Shown here one piece after another: positions 28,522 to 37,554 of a stretch of 64,000 nt of DNA. A model generated the notes under the pieces. That model did not search any database, was not told the origin of the DNA, and was given only the letters and a program-made list of their open reading frames with translations. The first letter of the stretch is position 1; the number at the start of each line of letters is the position of its first letter. Where the stretch lies: positions 173,088 through 237,087 of the forward strand of contig JAEUUF010000019.1 of assembly GCA_016787645.1 (NCBI GenBank), given 5' to 3'. The translations under genes were made by a program, and so were the position numbers. Source of the stretch: Cyclobacteriaceae bacterium (GTDB lineage: Bacteria > Bacteroidota > Bacteroidia > Cytophagales > Cyclobacteriaceae).

Positions 28522-29093
28522 TGCTTGCGAGATTTCGCAAGCCGTGTAATATTATCGGTCACCAATCCTTCTACTAACTTTCGCGAAATTCCAAATGGCT
28601 TCAATGCTGCCACTGCGTTGTCAATTGCATCCTCAAGCCGGACACGGGCATCTGCGATTAATGAATCCACTTTGTGAAACGCCAATTCCTGCGGTGTATA
28701 CATTTGGCTAACTTCCAACAAAAGCAAATCAAGGTCTGTATAGTTTGCTGGTAAATCGACCGAGCGCAATATGGTATCGTCTGCAAAAAAAGTAGTTCTT
28801 GCCGCAAAGGAATAACCACCAATAAACAGTTTGTCGGGCACGATACCTATCGTCAGGTTCGCTGTTTGATAAGTCCCGATAACTCTAATCAAGTGAGTTA
28901 AGTCGAATGAGGCCTTTGCGGATCCAGACGTTGTTGCCGGCAACCAGAAACTTGCCCCAGGGGACCGAAGGTCGATCCGTCCATTGGTTACAGTTACTTC
29001 AACCTGAATACCTTTCTTTCCGGCTACTTTGAGGTTTCTAAGCACCTTTGAGAATTCTTTTCTCTTAACAGAAAACCGACATTCATGATTCAT
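28518..29093 (-). CDS. Hypothetical protein, possible sliding-clamp-like domain
   Basis: A 191-residue cytosolic protein that I do not recognise by family. Residues 1-110 (CRFSVKRKEFSKVLRNLKV, VEVTVTNGRIDLRSPGASFWLPA, ASFDLTHLIRVIGTYQTANLTIGI, KLFIGGYSFAARTTFF) follow the strand-helix-strand pattern of a DnaN/PCNA-type clamp domain, although only one domain is present where three (or two) are usual. The C-terminal 80 residues are helical (HKVDSLIADARVRLEDAIDNAVAALK). It converges on the DUF3307 gene with a 4-nt overlap and is lower in GC than the core genes, so it probably belongs to the accessory island. The clamp resemblance is a by-eye inference. Confidence 0.6.
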   Translation of the reverse strand: MNHECRFSVKRKEFSKVLRNLKVAGKKGIQVEVTVTNGRIDLRSPGASFWLPATTSGSAKASFDLTHLIRVIGTYQTANLTIGIVPDKLFIGGYSFAARTTFFADDTILRSVDLPANYTDLDLLLLEVSQMYTPQELAFHKVDSLIADARVRLEDAIDNAVAALKPFGISRKLVEGLVTDNITRLAKSRKH

Positions 29094-29121
29094 ACCTTCC
29101 TATTTGGTTACAATTAAAACA

Positions 29122-29853
29122 TTATCTCAAAACACCTAACCGTAGAAACAACGGAAAGTGAACTTTCAACCTGCTGGCCGCATGAACCTGGGAGACTTCT
29201 GCCATTAGCTTGGCCACGGGATTCTCACGGTTGGCGATAATATAGTTCTGCGTCGCCGACCAGGTATTCAGGTATCCCTCCAATTCGGCGAGGGTCCATT
29301 CATAGGTCATGGTGAATGGCGGTGACTTGATCTCCTCAAACGGAAATTCGATCGTCTTCAATTGTTCGTCAATCAGCCTGCGTTCGGGATCCCAATAAGG
29401 TCCGACTACACGCGTATAAAAATGACCGATCAGGGGGTCGATGGACGGGCTTGTTTTCAATAACCCATACACCCACACAGCAACGACGGCACCCGGTTTG
29501 GCGACCCGCCGCACTTCCAGGTAAAACTTGTGCCGGTCCAACCAATGAATCGCCTGCGCTACGGTGATCAGATCAACCGAGTGATCCGGGAGAACGGTCG
29601 TTTCGCCCGCAAGCACATAGTCGACATTAGGCAACCGGATGGCATGCTCAAGTTGCTTCGCGCTGATGTCCGTAGCGATTACTTTCTTAAACGATCCGGC
29701 AAGCACTGACGCAGCCTGTCCATTGCCTGTTGCGGCGTCCCAAGCCATATCAAATGATCGTACATGCCCGAAAATGAAATCATAAAGCGCCTGCGGATAC
29801 CTCGGCCGAAACGCGGCATACAAAGAGGAATGCTCTGAAAAACGATCCTTCAC
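29122..29853 (-). CDS. Class I SAM-dependent methyltransferase
   Basis: A 243-residue methyltransferase of the UbiE/COQ5-like Rossmann class. YAAFRPRYPQALYDFI precedes motif I AWDAATGNGQAA, then IATDISAKQLEHA (motif II Asp), LPDHSVDLITVAQAIHWLD and the motif around VAKPGAVVAVWVYG. This N-terminal FRPRYP signature marks a small-molecule methyltransferase group related to yeast trans-aconitate methyltransferase. The substrate cannot be predicted. It lies 28 nt from the preceding minus-strand hypothetical gene and may be cotranscribed with it. Confidence 0.88.
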   Translation of the reverse strand: MKDRFSEHSSLYAAFRPRYPQALYDFIFGHVRSFDMAWDAATGNGQAASVLAGSFKKVIATDISAKQLEHAIRLPNVDYVLAGETTVLPDHSVDLITVAQAIHWLDRHKFYLEVRRVAKPGAVVAVWVYGLLKTSPSIDPLIGHFYTRVVGPYWDPERRLIDEQLKTIEFPFEEIKSPPFTMTYEWTLAELEGYLNTWSATQNYIIANRENPVAKLMAEVSQVHAASRLKVHFPLFLRLGVLR

Positions 29854-29906
29854 TTGCTCCCTTTTCTAATTAAGTCACTTTTTCCCACCAAGTCTGCTCC
29901 CCACCA

Positions 29907-29934
29907 CACTGGTCACCGGTTACTGGTCACCGTC
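29907..29934 (-). repeat. Four-copy 7-bp array at 3' end of D-aminoacylase-like gene
   Basis: Plus-strand units CACTGGT, CACCGGT, TACTGGT, CACCGTC; on the minus strand this reads as GGTGACC/AGTAACC-type heptamers. It contains the TGA stop (29913-29915) and the last codons (TSNR) of the D-aminoacylase-like gene. Confidence 0.7.
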
Positions 29935-31547
29935 CACCCCGGCCCTCTCACACACCGTCCGGGTTTTTCCCCAGTGTGTTCGCCATGTTTAAGCACTTGA
30001 ATTCCATTGACAAAAACGTGAATAACACCCTCCGCGTAAGCATGTGGATCTTCAAAGGTGGCTGTGTCTTTGATGCGCTCAGGATCGAATACCACGATAT
30101 CCGCATAATAGCCGGCCTTCAGGACACCGCGGTCTTTCAAACGCAAGTTGGCTGCCGGCAACGAGGTCATTTTCCGAATCGCCTCAGTGAGCGGAAACAG
30201 TTTCTCGTCCCGGGCATACTTTCCCAGCACTCTCGCAAAGGTGCCGTAAGCCCGTGGGTGCACACCCAAGTTCTGAAAATCATCGGTGAGTGCCATGGAC
30301 CCGGCATCGGATCCAATGCTCACATAAGGCTGGGCGAGCATTCTCCGCATGTTTTCTTCCGACATGAGGAAGTACAATGCCGGGATGGATGTTTTTTCGG
30401 CCGTGATCAGGTCGAGAACAGTTTCGTCGGCGGACTTCCCATGAAGCTTGGCCACCTCATCGAGTCGCTTGCCCTTGTAGAGCGCGGAGAGTGAGTCACT
30501 CTTAAATCCCAGGATCACCACTTGCCGCGGGTCGGAGTTCTTCGTTGGAAATCCCCGTTCCATATCGTTTAGAATTCGCTGGCGGGTCTGAGGATCGGCA
30601 AATCGCTTTCGCATCTCGGCACTGCCTCCCTCCTGCGCCCAGGTGGGCACACGCTCCTTAAGGCCGGTGGCACTGGCCACATAGGGGTACATATCCGCAG
30701 AAATTTTTAATCCCGCACGGCGAGCGCTGTCCATCTTGAAGAGCACGAGGTCGATCTTGTTCCAGTTGCGGGCCTGGTTGATTTTGAAATGATAGATCTC
30801 CGCGGGGACATTAGCCGTTTTCGCAATGGTCATCGTTTCGTTCAAGGCCTCCAGGATTGCATCACTTTCACTTCGCATGTGAGTTATGTACATCCCTCCA
30901 AACTCGCCGGCTGCCTTGCACAATTCGATCAGCTCTTCGGTTGACGCAAACGTGGCGGGTGTGTAGATGAGCGAGGAACCAACGCCCAGCGCTCCCTCCC
31001 GCATAGCCTGCCGTACCAGTCGCTTCATTTCCTGAAGTTCTTGCGCCGTTGGCGACCGACTGGCCTCGCCCAGCACATAGGTGCGGATGCTGGTGGCACC
31101 GACGAACGATGCAAAGTTCGGGCTCACCCCCTGCTTCTCCAGGTGATCAAAGTAGCCGCCCAAGGTCGTCCACAACTTCGAGCGGCGGCCCCGCTTGCGC
31201 GGCCCCGGACTGACTCCTTCGCCAAAAATCTCCAGCGTAACTCCCTGCTTGATATCGCTCATCGACCTTCCGTCTTTCAGCAGCGTTCCATCCGCCCAGC
31301 TGAGCATGTTGATAAACCCAGGTGCTACTGCCATCCCCTCCACGTTGATATCCTGGGCTGCCGCAACTCCTTCCAGGTTACCAATGAAGGCAATCGTATC
31401 CTTCCGGATTCCCACATCCGCTTTAACCGGAGGGTTACCTAATCCATCATAGACCGATCCGCCTCGAAGGATAATGTCATAGGACTGAGCATCCGCGAAC
31501 GTTGCAGGGAACAGAACAACAAAAAGTATCCGAAGCACTTGGGTCAC
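29913..31547 (-). CDS. N-acyl-D-amino-acid deacylase family protein, exported
   Basis: A 544-residue amidohydrolase with a Sec signal (MTQVLRILFVVLFPATFADAQ). It is clearly paralogous to the lipoprotein at 6785-8467 along its whole length (YDIILRGGSVYDGLG, AVAPGFINMLSWADG, THMRSESDA, EIYHFKINQ, SIGSDAGSM, KAGYYADIVVFDPERIKD, GPGWT). The classical HxH pair is fully absent (NMLSWA), and the Cys ligand after QGVT is also missing, so the metal site must be built differently or reduced to the site with the later histidines. The gene starts four bases before the end of the agmatinase-family gene upstream (ATGA overlap), so they form one operon. Its final residues come from a heptamer repeat. Confidence 0.87.
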   Translation of the reverse strand: MTQVLRILFVVLFPATFADAQSYDIILRGGSVYDGLGNPPVKADVGIRKDTIAFIGNLEGVAAAQDINVEGMAVAPGFINMLSWADGTLLKDGRSMSDIKQGVTLEIFGEGVSPGPRKRGRRSKLWTTLGGYFDHLEKQGVSPNFASFVGATSIRTYVLGEASRSPTAQELQEMKRLVRQAMREGALGVGSSLIYTPATFASTEELIELCKAAGEFGGMYITHMRSESDAILEALNETMTIAKTANVPAEIYHFKINQARNWNKIDLVLFKMDSARRAGLKISADMYPYVASATGLKERVPTWAQEGGSAEMRKRFADPQTRQRILNDMERGFPTKNSDPRQVVILGFKSDSLSALYKGKRLDEVAKLHGKSADETVLDLITAEKTSIPALYFLMSEENMRRMLAQPYVSIGSDAGSMALTDDFQNLGVHPRAYGTFARVLGKYARDEKLFPLTEAIRKMTSLPAANLRLKDRGVLKAGYYADIVVFDPERIKDTATFEDPHAYAEGVIHVFVNGIQVLKHGEHTGEKPGRCVRGPGWTVTSNR

Positions 31548-32335
31548 GCTGTGCGAATCAGCAAGTCAATCATTTCTTTGTACAACTTTCCGGCCAACAT
31601 GGCCGTGATCCCGGATGGATCCCGGGTCGGGTTGAATTCAACAAGGTCGGCACCAACCACATTTCCTTTCAAGGTTTGTAAAATATGAAGCACCTGGCGT
31701 GTGGTAAAACCACCAGGCTCATGGTGGGACACTCCCGGGGCATAGGCCGGATCCAGGGCATCCATGTCCAGGGAAATGTATACTGGCCCGTCAAAGGTAA
31801 ACTTGTGATCATCGCGCCAGTATTTCATCTCAATGATCTCCACGCCAAACTTCCTGGCTTGCTCACGTTGATGCGTGTTGAGTGTGCGGATACCAATTTG
31901 GATGAGTCGTTTGGCGAGGGCCTTTTCCATGATGCGGGCGAAGGGGCTGGCATGTGAATAAGGGTTGCCTCCAAAATCATCATATAAGTCGGAGTGCGCA
32001 TCGAGATGAAGAATGGTCAAATCTTTATGCACTGCATGGAAACCCTCGATTACCGGTAAAGTGATGGAGTGATCACCGCCAAGAAGGAAGGCCTTTCGGT
32101 GATGGCTTAGCATTTTCTTGACTCCCTGGGTGATTTTGGCAAAAGCGTCACTGCCCGTCACATCCAGGTCACCGGCATCTGACCAAAGTGAGTCCCCTTT
32201 CAAATCCCTGCCCGACTCGGAATAGTAGTTCGCCGAATCAGAATGAAATGCTTCCCTGATTTTTGCCGGGGCCAGCGCAGGCCCGCGGAGAAAGGAGGAG
32301 TTCTCATCAAAGGGTATTCCGGCGACAATTACCAT
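31544..32335 (-). CDS. Agmatinase/arginase family ureohydrolase
   Basis: A 263-residue cytosolic binuclear manganese hydrolase. The ligand motifs are all present: LLGGDHS, LHLDAHSDLYDD and SLDMDALDPAYAPGVS. These assign it firmly to the ureohydrolase fold that removes a guanidino group (agmatine to putrescine plus urea, guanidinobutyrate, formiminoglutamate or arginine). The short length and the DALDPAYAPG loop favour agmatinase-like members, but substrate specificity cannot be settled. It is the first gene of a two-gene operon with the D-aminoacylase-like enzyme, and follows 6 nt after the GH127 gene on the same strand, so all three may be transcribed together. Confidence 0.9.
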   Translation of the reverse strand: MVIVAGIPFDENSSFLRGPALAPAKIREAFHSDSANYYSESGRDLKGDSLWSDAGDLDVTGSDAFAKITQGVKKMLSHHRKAFLLGGDHSITLPVIEGFHAVHKDLTILHLDAHSDLYDDFGGNPYSHASPFARIMEKALAKRLIQIGIRTLNTHQREQARKFGVEIIEMKYWRDDHKFTFDGPVYISLDMDALDPAYAPGVSHHEPGGFTTRQVLHILQTLKGNVVGADLVEFNPTRDPSGITAMLAGKLYKEMIDLLIRTA

Positions 32336-32341
32336 GTCGTG

Positions 32342-34384
32342 TTATTTAACGATGGGAAAAGCAGAAACCCGCAGTCGTGCAGCGCCCATCGGAATCAGCG
32401 TGATGTCCGTCAATGCAGATGACGTCTCTACCGGGCTCTGTGGCAACTCGCCGCATAGACCATATTGGTCAATCGTCCACCCTGGAATTTGCTTTCCTTT
32501 GGTCTTGAGTTCAAACGGTACACTGGCTGCCGTGAATGGATTGTTGTCCGCCGGCCATGGCTTCTTCACGAGCGTGAATGTCTTCTCCAGGTTGGTAAGG
32601 TCGCCGGGTAATCCATAGTTCCATGGACCTGCCGGAAGAATCTCGAAAGAAGGCCACTTGCTGTGATCCACGTTCTCCTGCCACTTGGAATCATACTGGG
32701 CTGTTTCCTTACTGTCATAGCGAATGTAGTTCTCGGCAATTTTTAGCGAAAATGTGAGCGGCCCATAGTTGATGCTCACACTGCCTTTATTCTTTTCCCA
32801 GGTACGAGCCTGCAATTTCATAGGGAAGGAAAGTGAAATAATGTCGCCATTCTTCCATGATCCTGCCACACGCACATACTGTCCTGCTACCGGCGCAACA
32901 CTGACGGCCTGGTTATTGATCTTCACGGAAGCTTTGTCGGCCCAGGCTGGAATACGAAAGTAGAGCGGGAAGGTGGCCGGTTTGGCCAAACCAACTTTCA
33001 TGTTTACTTGCTCTTCAAAGGGATACTTGGTCTGCGTGGTGATGCGAACTTCGGTCTTATCACCTACGGTGGCTTTCACTTCACTGTCAGCATAGAAAAC
33101 GGCAGCGAGGCCATTATCCGGTGTGGCCATCCAAAGGTTCTCCGCATAGTACACCCAACCGCTGGTGTGATTGTGCTGGCAGCAGCGGCTGCTGAAGGGA
33201 TTCATCATCAGGTACGGTCCGGGGTTGTCGATGCCCGGGTTGTGGTTCTTACTGTCGCTGATCACCATGTTCGGTGCGACGAGGTAGCGAAGCGCGCGAT
33301 AGTCCGGCATGAAGGCTGCGGGAAATGTATTGAAAGCAACATCCTCGGCATTCTCTGCCCAGTAGGGATCGCCCGTTATCCGCATCATAATTTCATCGGA
33401 AGCCATCTGTTCTACCATGCCGCATGTCTCCACCGCCTGTCGGGGATCTACAAATCCCTTCCGGGAATTCTCATCCGAGCCAAACATGCCGCCAGGCACC
33501 TGGCCGAATACTTCACGGATAAACTTCTGATTGTCGTAACTGGCCTGCAGATCGGAAGGATCCTTGCTCTGCATATAATAGGTAGCCGGTTCACGGAAAC
33601 ATTGTGCGATGTTCACGTTATGCCAGTTCGGGAGCCAGTTCTTCAATTTCCAGTTGGCCGTATTACGGTGAATCTTGTTCGCGAGATCGAGCAGCCAAGG
33701 TTCGCGGGTTTGGTTGTAGAGCCAGTACACACTGTAGAGATTATCTCCACCACGACTATTCTCCCAATAGTCGGTGAGGAAATCCGTTTCCGGGATGGTC
33801 ATCTGCCATTTGAAATAACGTGTCATGTGGGTAATCACCCGGGGGTCCTTGCTGTACTCGTGATAGGATTGAAGCACAAACAGCATAAGCATCTGTGCCC
33901 AGAGGTCACGCTTGCCGTTTGATTTGCGGATAACAAAAGGGCCGAAGTCGCCATTGTCGCGCTGGCTGCTGAGGGTGCCGTTAATCCAAACCATGGCCTC
34001 ATCGATCATTTTTTTGTCATTCAATACATAGCCGATGTTGGCATAGCCCTTCAGCCAATAGGGCATTTCCTCCCAGCCCCAGTCCCCTTTGCCATCTTTG
34101 TTAAGCCACGCATTATTCTTTTTGGTCAGCCATGCACTGATTTCGCCCAATTGGCCTGTGAGACCGTCACGCTGCAATTCAAGGCTCTTCAATAACCACC
34201 CACCCGGCTTGACCGCGCCTACGGGCAATTTGACTAGGTGCTGAGCCGCAAGAGGAGCCTGGTTGGTAGAATAGTACGAGTTCAGTTTGTCATTGGCTGG
34301 TTTAGGCATCACCGAGGCATCCCAGGACTGTGCACAAACAACCTGAGCAAAGAACAGAAGGGTGGCAGACAGCGTAGTTCTCAT
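32342..34384 (-). CDS. GH127-type glycoside hydrolase (beta-L-arabinofuranosidase fold)
   Basis: A 680-residue exported enzyme with a signal peptide (MRTTLSATLLFFAQVVCAQ). It has an (alpha/alpha)6 barrel followed by beta-sandwich domains. GH127/DUF1680 hallmarks are KLPVGAVKPGGWLLKSLELQRDG, GYANIGYVL, ESTTMQ-like block CGMVEQMASDEIMMRITGD, the Cys-rich RCCQHNHTSGW and the C-terminal sandwich VNMKVGLAKPATFPLYFRIPAWA. In GH127 the zinc-bound Cys is catalytic; RCC here is the candidate. The ATG at 34384 is preferred over a TTG two codons earlier. Likely role: removing beta-L-arabinofuranose or similar sugars from plant glycans. Confidence 0.87.
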   Translation of the reverse strand: MRTTLSATLLFFAQVVCAQSWDASVMPKPANDKLNSYYSTNQAPLAAQHLVKLPVGAVKPGGWLLKSLELQRDGLTGQLGEISAWLTKKNNAWLNKDGKGDWGWEEMPYWLKGYANIGYVLNDKKMIDEAMVWINGTLSSQRDNGDFGPFVIRKSNGKRDLWAQMLMLFVLQSYHEYSKDPRVITHMTRYFKWQMTIPETDFLTDYWENSRGGDNLYSVYWLYNQTREPWLLDLANKIHRNTANWKLKNWLPNWHNVNIAQCFREPATYYMQSKDPSDLQASYDNQKFIREVFGQVPGGMFGSDENSRKGFVDPRQAVETCGMVEQMASDEIMMRITGDPYWAENAEDVAFNTFPAAFMPDYRALRYLVAPNMVISDSKNHNPGIDNPGPYLMMNPFSSRCCQHNHTSGWVYYAENLWMATPDNGLAAVFYADSEVKATVGDKTEVRITTQTKYPFEEQVNMKVGLAKPATFPLYFRIPAWADKASVKINNQAVSVAPVAGQYVRVAGSWKNGDIISLSFPMKLQARTWEKNKGSVSINYGPLTFSLKIAENYIRYDSKETAQYDSKWQENVDHSKWPSFEILPAGPWNYGLPGDLTNLEKTFTLVKKPWPADNNPFTAASVPFELKTKGKQIPGWTIDQYGLCGELPQSPVETSSALTDITLIPMGAARLRVSAFPIVK

Positions 34385-34477
34385 GGTCAATTAGGGTATT
34401 GTGAAAGCTACAAAGGCGGGGATTAAATTCAAATGGAGTAAGAAGCAACTTTGGGGACATGGAAAGTTGAAAGGGTA

Positions 34478-34516
34478 ACCACCGCAAAGACGCGAAGGCA
34501 CAAAGAACCGCAAGGA
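34478..34516 (+). repeat. Short degenerate octamer repeat (CGCAAAGA type)
   Basis: In the 265-nt gap between GH127 and mmsA, units CGCAAAGA, CGCGAAGG and CACAAAGA follow one another, then ACCGCAAGGA. Such CGCAAAG-rich intergenic repeats are familiar in Bacteroidota. No other feature is seen in 34391-34649 apart from AT-rich sequence before the mmsA start. Confidence 0.5.
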
Positions 34517-34649
34517 CTTTTCTGTCGATACATTTGGTTTTCCCAACGGGGCGGATTCGTGCCGTTTACCACCTCTACATCATGCAACCCACCTGGGCAA
34601 AACTCATCCCGGCATTTAGAATTTAACAGTACATTTATAAGGATGTGTC

Positions 34650-36113
34650 ATGCCTATGAAGTATCCGCTTATTCAAAATTTTGTTAATGGTCAGCCTGTC
34701 CCGTCCGCTTCGGCCCGGACGCTGGACGTAATTTCTCCCATTGACGGCACTCTGTTGTCGAAAGTTCCACTCTCATCGAAAGCAGACCTCGACCAGGCCG
34801 TAGCCGCAGCACAGAAAGCCCTTCCCGGCTGGAGCCGGACACCGATCAAAGAGCGCGTTCAAATATTCTTTCGATACAAGAACTTGTTGGAGAAAAATCT
34901 GAAGGAACTCTCCTTGCTGATCCAGGAAGAGAATGGAAAAACATATGGAGAGGCGGTCGCTGAAATAGAGAAAAGTATTGAACTCACCGAATTTGCCACC
35001 TCACTTCCACAATTGGTCACAGGCGAAGTACTGGAGGTGAGCAGCGGCGTGGAATGCCGCACGGAATACGTTCCTGTGGGTGTTGTTGCCTCCATCGTGC
35101 CGTTCAATTTCCCGGCAATGGTTCCCAACTGGACAATTCCGAACGCGCTGGCGTTGGGAAACTGCATGATCATCAAACCTTCCGAGAAGGTGCCCCTGAC
35201 GCTGGGGCGTATCGCATCGCTCCTGAAAGAGGCCGGTCTTCCCGACGGAGTTTTCAACATCGTAAATGGTGACCGTGTAATGGTTGAGGCTATCTGTGAT
35301 CATCCGGGAATCGATGCTGTTTCATTCGTCGGATCGACCAAGGTGGCCAAGCTGGTTTACCAGCGATCAACCCAACACCTGAAACGTTGCCTTGCCCTTG
35401 GTGGGGCCAAGAACCACCTCATTGTCTTGCCGGATGCAATGCCCGTCATGACGGCACAAAACGTAACCGCCTCCATGAGTGGCTGTGCCGGTCAACGCTG
35501 CATGGCGGCCTCCGCGATGGTTGCCGTGGGTTCCGTTGATCATATCATTGAAAAGGTCTGCGAGGAGGCTCGCAAAATAGTACCCGGTCAGAACCTCGGA
35601 GCGGTGATCAGCCGAGAAGCAAAGGAAAGAATCGAACGATACATCACCGAGGCGGAACAACAAGGTGCCAGGATTCTCGTGGACGGACGAAACACAAGCG
35701 TCACCGGTAAGGAAAATGGAACTTACGTCGGCCCCACAGTGATCGACTATGTGAAACCTGACATGGCCGTTGCACGGGAGGAGATATTTGGTCCAGTCAT
35801 TAGTATTATCCGAACAAAAACAGTGGACGAAGCGCTGGCTATTGAAAATGCCAACCCCTATGGAAATGCGGCTTCGGTGTATACGCAAAGCGGCGGCATC
35901 GCCCGTTATGTAACCGATCGCGCCAGCGCAGGAATGGTAGGTGTCAATGTTGGTGTGCCAGTCCCTCGCGAACCCTTTTCTTTCGGAGGCTGGAATGAAA
36001 GTCGATTTGGAGTCGGGGACATTACTGGTAAAAGTTCAATTGGGTTTTGGACTAAATTGAAGAAGACCACTACCAAATGGAATCCTGAATCCGGAATCAA
36101 TTGGATGAGTTGA
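34650..36113 (+). CDS. mmsA: CoA-acylating methylmalonate-semialdehyde dehydrogenase
   Basis: A 487-residue NAD- and CoA-dependent dehydrogenase converting malonate/methylmalonate semialdehyde to acetyl-/propionyl-CoA in valine, thymine, beta-alanine or inositol breakdown. Family marks are QNFVNGQPV, IVPFNFPAMVPNWTIPNALALGNCMIIKPSEKVPLT, FVGSTKVAK, LGGAKNHLIVLPDA, and the nucleophile Cys284 in GCAGQRCMAAS; EEIFGPV and PREPFSFGGWNESRFG complete it. The ATG at 34650 is used; an in-frame ATG at 34656 is an alternative. The adjacent aminotransferase 91 nt downstream suggests a joint route for beta-alanine or beta-aminoisobutyrate. Confidence 0.95.
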   Translation: MPMKYPLIQNFVNGQPVPSASARTLDVISPIDGTLLSKVPLSSKADLDQAVAAAQKALPGWSRTPIKERVQIFFRYKNLLEKNLKELSLLIQEENGKTYGEAVAEIEKSIELTEFATSLPQLVTGEVLEVSSGVECRTEYVPVGVVASIVPFNFPAMVPNWTIPNALALGNCMIIKPSEKVPLTLGRIASLLKEAGLPDGVFNIVNGDRVMVEAICDHPGIDAVSFVGSTKVAKLVYQRSTQHLKRCLALGGAKNHLIVLPDAMPVMTAQNVTASMSGCAGQRCMAASAMVAVGSVDHIIEKVCEEARKIVPGQNLGAVISREAKERIERYITEAEQQGARILVDGRNTSVTGKENGTYVGPTVIDYVKPDMAVAREEIFGPVISIIRTKTVDEALAIENANPYGNAASVYTQSGGIARYVTDRASAGMVGVNVGVPVPREPFSFGGWNESRFGVGDITGKSSIGFWTKLKKTTTKWNPESGINWMS

Positions 36114-36149
36114 TTCGATAATTCGTTGATTCGGTAATTCGTTGATTTG
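36110..36149 (+). repeat. Five-copy 8-bp tandem repeat at mmsA stop
   Basis: Units TTGATTCG, ATAATTCG, TTGATTCG, GTAATTCG, TTGATTTG. The array starts at the mmsA stop codon (TGA at 36111-36113), another case where a short tandem array sits on a gene's 3' end. Confidence 0.65.
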
Positions 36150-36204
36150 ATGATGTATGAAGATCAATGAGTAACTTTTCACTTAGAATATGAACGTCTA
36201 ACTT

Positions 36205-37545
36205 ATGAACAAGACTTTATCTCAGACGCAGGAGATTATACAGGACAACCTGGATCACACCCTGTTTTCCTGGAGCAAGCAGCGGGGCATTGATCCGTTG
36301 GCAGTCAAATATGGTAAGGGTGTGTACCTGTACGATTATGACGACAAGCGTTACATCGACTTTTCATCGGGGCTCGTCAATGTAAACATCGGGCACGGTC
36401 ATCCCCGGGTGGCCGCTGCGGTGATGAAGCAGATGGAAGAAGTCAGTTACGTTACACCGAATTGTGTGACCAAAGTTCGCGGTGACCTCGGAAAAAAGTT
36501 GGCCGAAATTTGTCCGGGCGATCTGAATCGTGCCTTCTTCACGGTATGTGGGGCTACCTCGATCGAGAATTCGATCAAGCTGGCGCGCTTGTACACCGGG
36601 CGTCACAAAATCATCACCCGCTACCAGGCATACCATGGCGCCACGTATGGCGCTATGACCGCGGGTGGCGATCCGCGCAAACTGCCATCGGACGCTCAAC
36701 AGGCACCCAACTTCGTTCATATTGATATTCCCTATTTGTACCGCTGGGACCATGGAGAAGAGAGCCTGCTCAGCCATTCCGTGGCGAGCCTTGAGCGCAT
36801 GATCGCCTACGAAGGGCCGGGCAATATCGCTGGCATACTCCTCGAAGGTGAATCAGGATCCTCCGGATGCCTGAAGTATCCAAAAGGTTTTCTCGCTAAC
36901 GTTCGTGAGATCTGCAACCAGCACGGCATCCTCCTGCTTATGGACGAAGTCATGAGTGGATTCGGACGAACCGGGAATTGGTTTGGATTTAAAAACCATG
37001 GGATCGTGCCCGACATCGTCGCTATGGCGAAGGGAATCACTTCGGGTTACCTCCCTTTTGGATGCGTGATGGTTTCGGAGAAGATCGCCGCCCATTATGA
37101 CAATGCTCCGCTTTCGATTGGCCTTACTTACTCGGCACACCCGGTAAGTTGCGCCGCCGCGCTTGAGACTTTAAAGATCTATGAAGATGAAAACCTCATC
37201 GAAAACACCCAGCTCATGGGGGCTTACATGGATCGTGAAGCGGAGAAGTTAAAACAAAAACACCCCAGTATTGGCGATTACCGAAATACAGGGCTGCTGG
37301 GATGTTTTGAACTGGTCAAAAATCGTAATACGAAAGAGCCGATGGCCCCTTTCAATGCGAAGCCGGCGGAAATGACCGTAATGAACAAAGTAGCAGCTAA
37401 GATCAAAGACCTGGGCATGCATACCTTCACGCGTTGGAGCTATATCTTTGTTGCACCCCCGCTCTGTGTCACCAAGGAACAGATTGACGAGGGGCTCGCC
37501 ATCATTAGTGAGGCGCTGAAAATTGCTGACGAGTCTATTCAATAA
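36205..37545 (+). CDS. Class III (omega) aminotransferase
   Basis: A 446-residue PLP enzyme of aspartate aminotransferase superfamily fold type I, subgroup class III. Key blocks are DYDDKRYIDFSSGLVNVNIGHGHPRV, CGATSIENSIKLAR, YHGATYGAMTAGG, LLLMDEVMSGFGRTGNWFG and the PLP lysine K276 in AMAKGITSGYLPFG. It is related to beta-alanine:pyruvate, 4-aminobutyrate and taurine transaminases. Placement after mmsA favours transfer from beta-alanine or 3-aminoisobutyrate, giving the semialdehyde that MmsA consumes. It is followed after 9 nt by the metallo-beta-lactamase gene, so those two are probably cotranscribed. Confidence 0.93.
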   Translation: MNKTLSQTQEIIQDNLDHTLFSWSKQRGIDPLAVKYGKGVYLYDYDDKRYIDFSSGLVNVNIGHGHPRVAAAVMKQMEEVSYVTPNCVTKVRGDLGKKLAEICPGDLNRAFFTVCGATSIENSIKLARLYTGRHKIITRYQAYHGATYGAMTAGGDPRKLPSDAQQAPNFVHIDIPYLYRWDHGEESLLSHSVASLERMIAYEGPGNIAGILLEGESGSSGCLKYPKGFLANVREICNQHGILLLMDEVMSGFGRTGNWFGFKNHGIVPDIVAMAKGITSGYLPFGCVMVSEKIAAHYDNAPLSIGLTYSAHPVSCAAALETLKIYEDENLIENTQLMGAYMDREAEKLKQKHPSIGDYRNTGLLGCFELVKNRNTKEPMAPFNAKPAEMTVMNKVAAKIKDLGMHTFTRWSYIFVAPPLCVTKEQIDEGLAIISEALKIADESIQ

Positions 37546-37554
37546 TAAAACTAC

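Noticed and set aside
33008-33922. 304-residue plus-strand open frame inside the GH127 gene
   Set aside because: Antisense shadow of a well-supported gene with no recognisable protein features.
34478-34516. CRISPR or iteron array in the octamer repeats before mmsA
   Set aside because: Units are short, degenerate and few; an ordinary intergenic microsatellite explains them.
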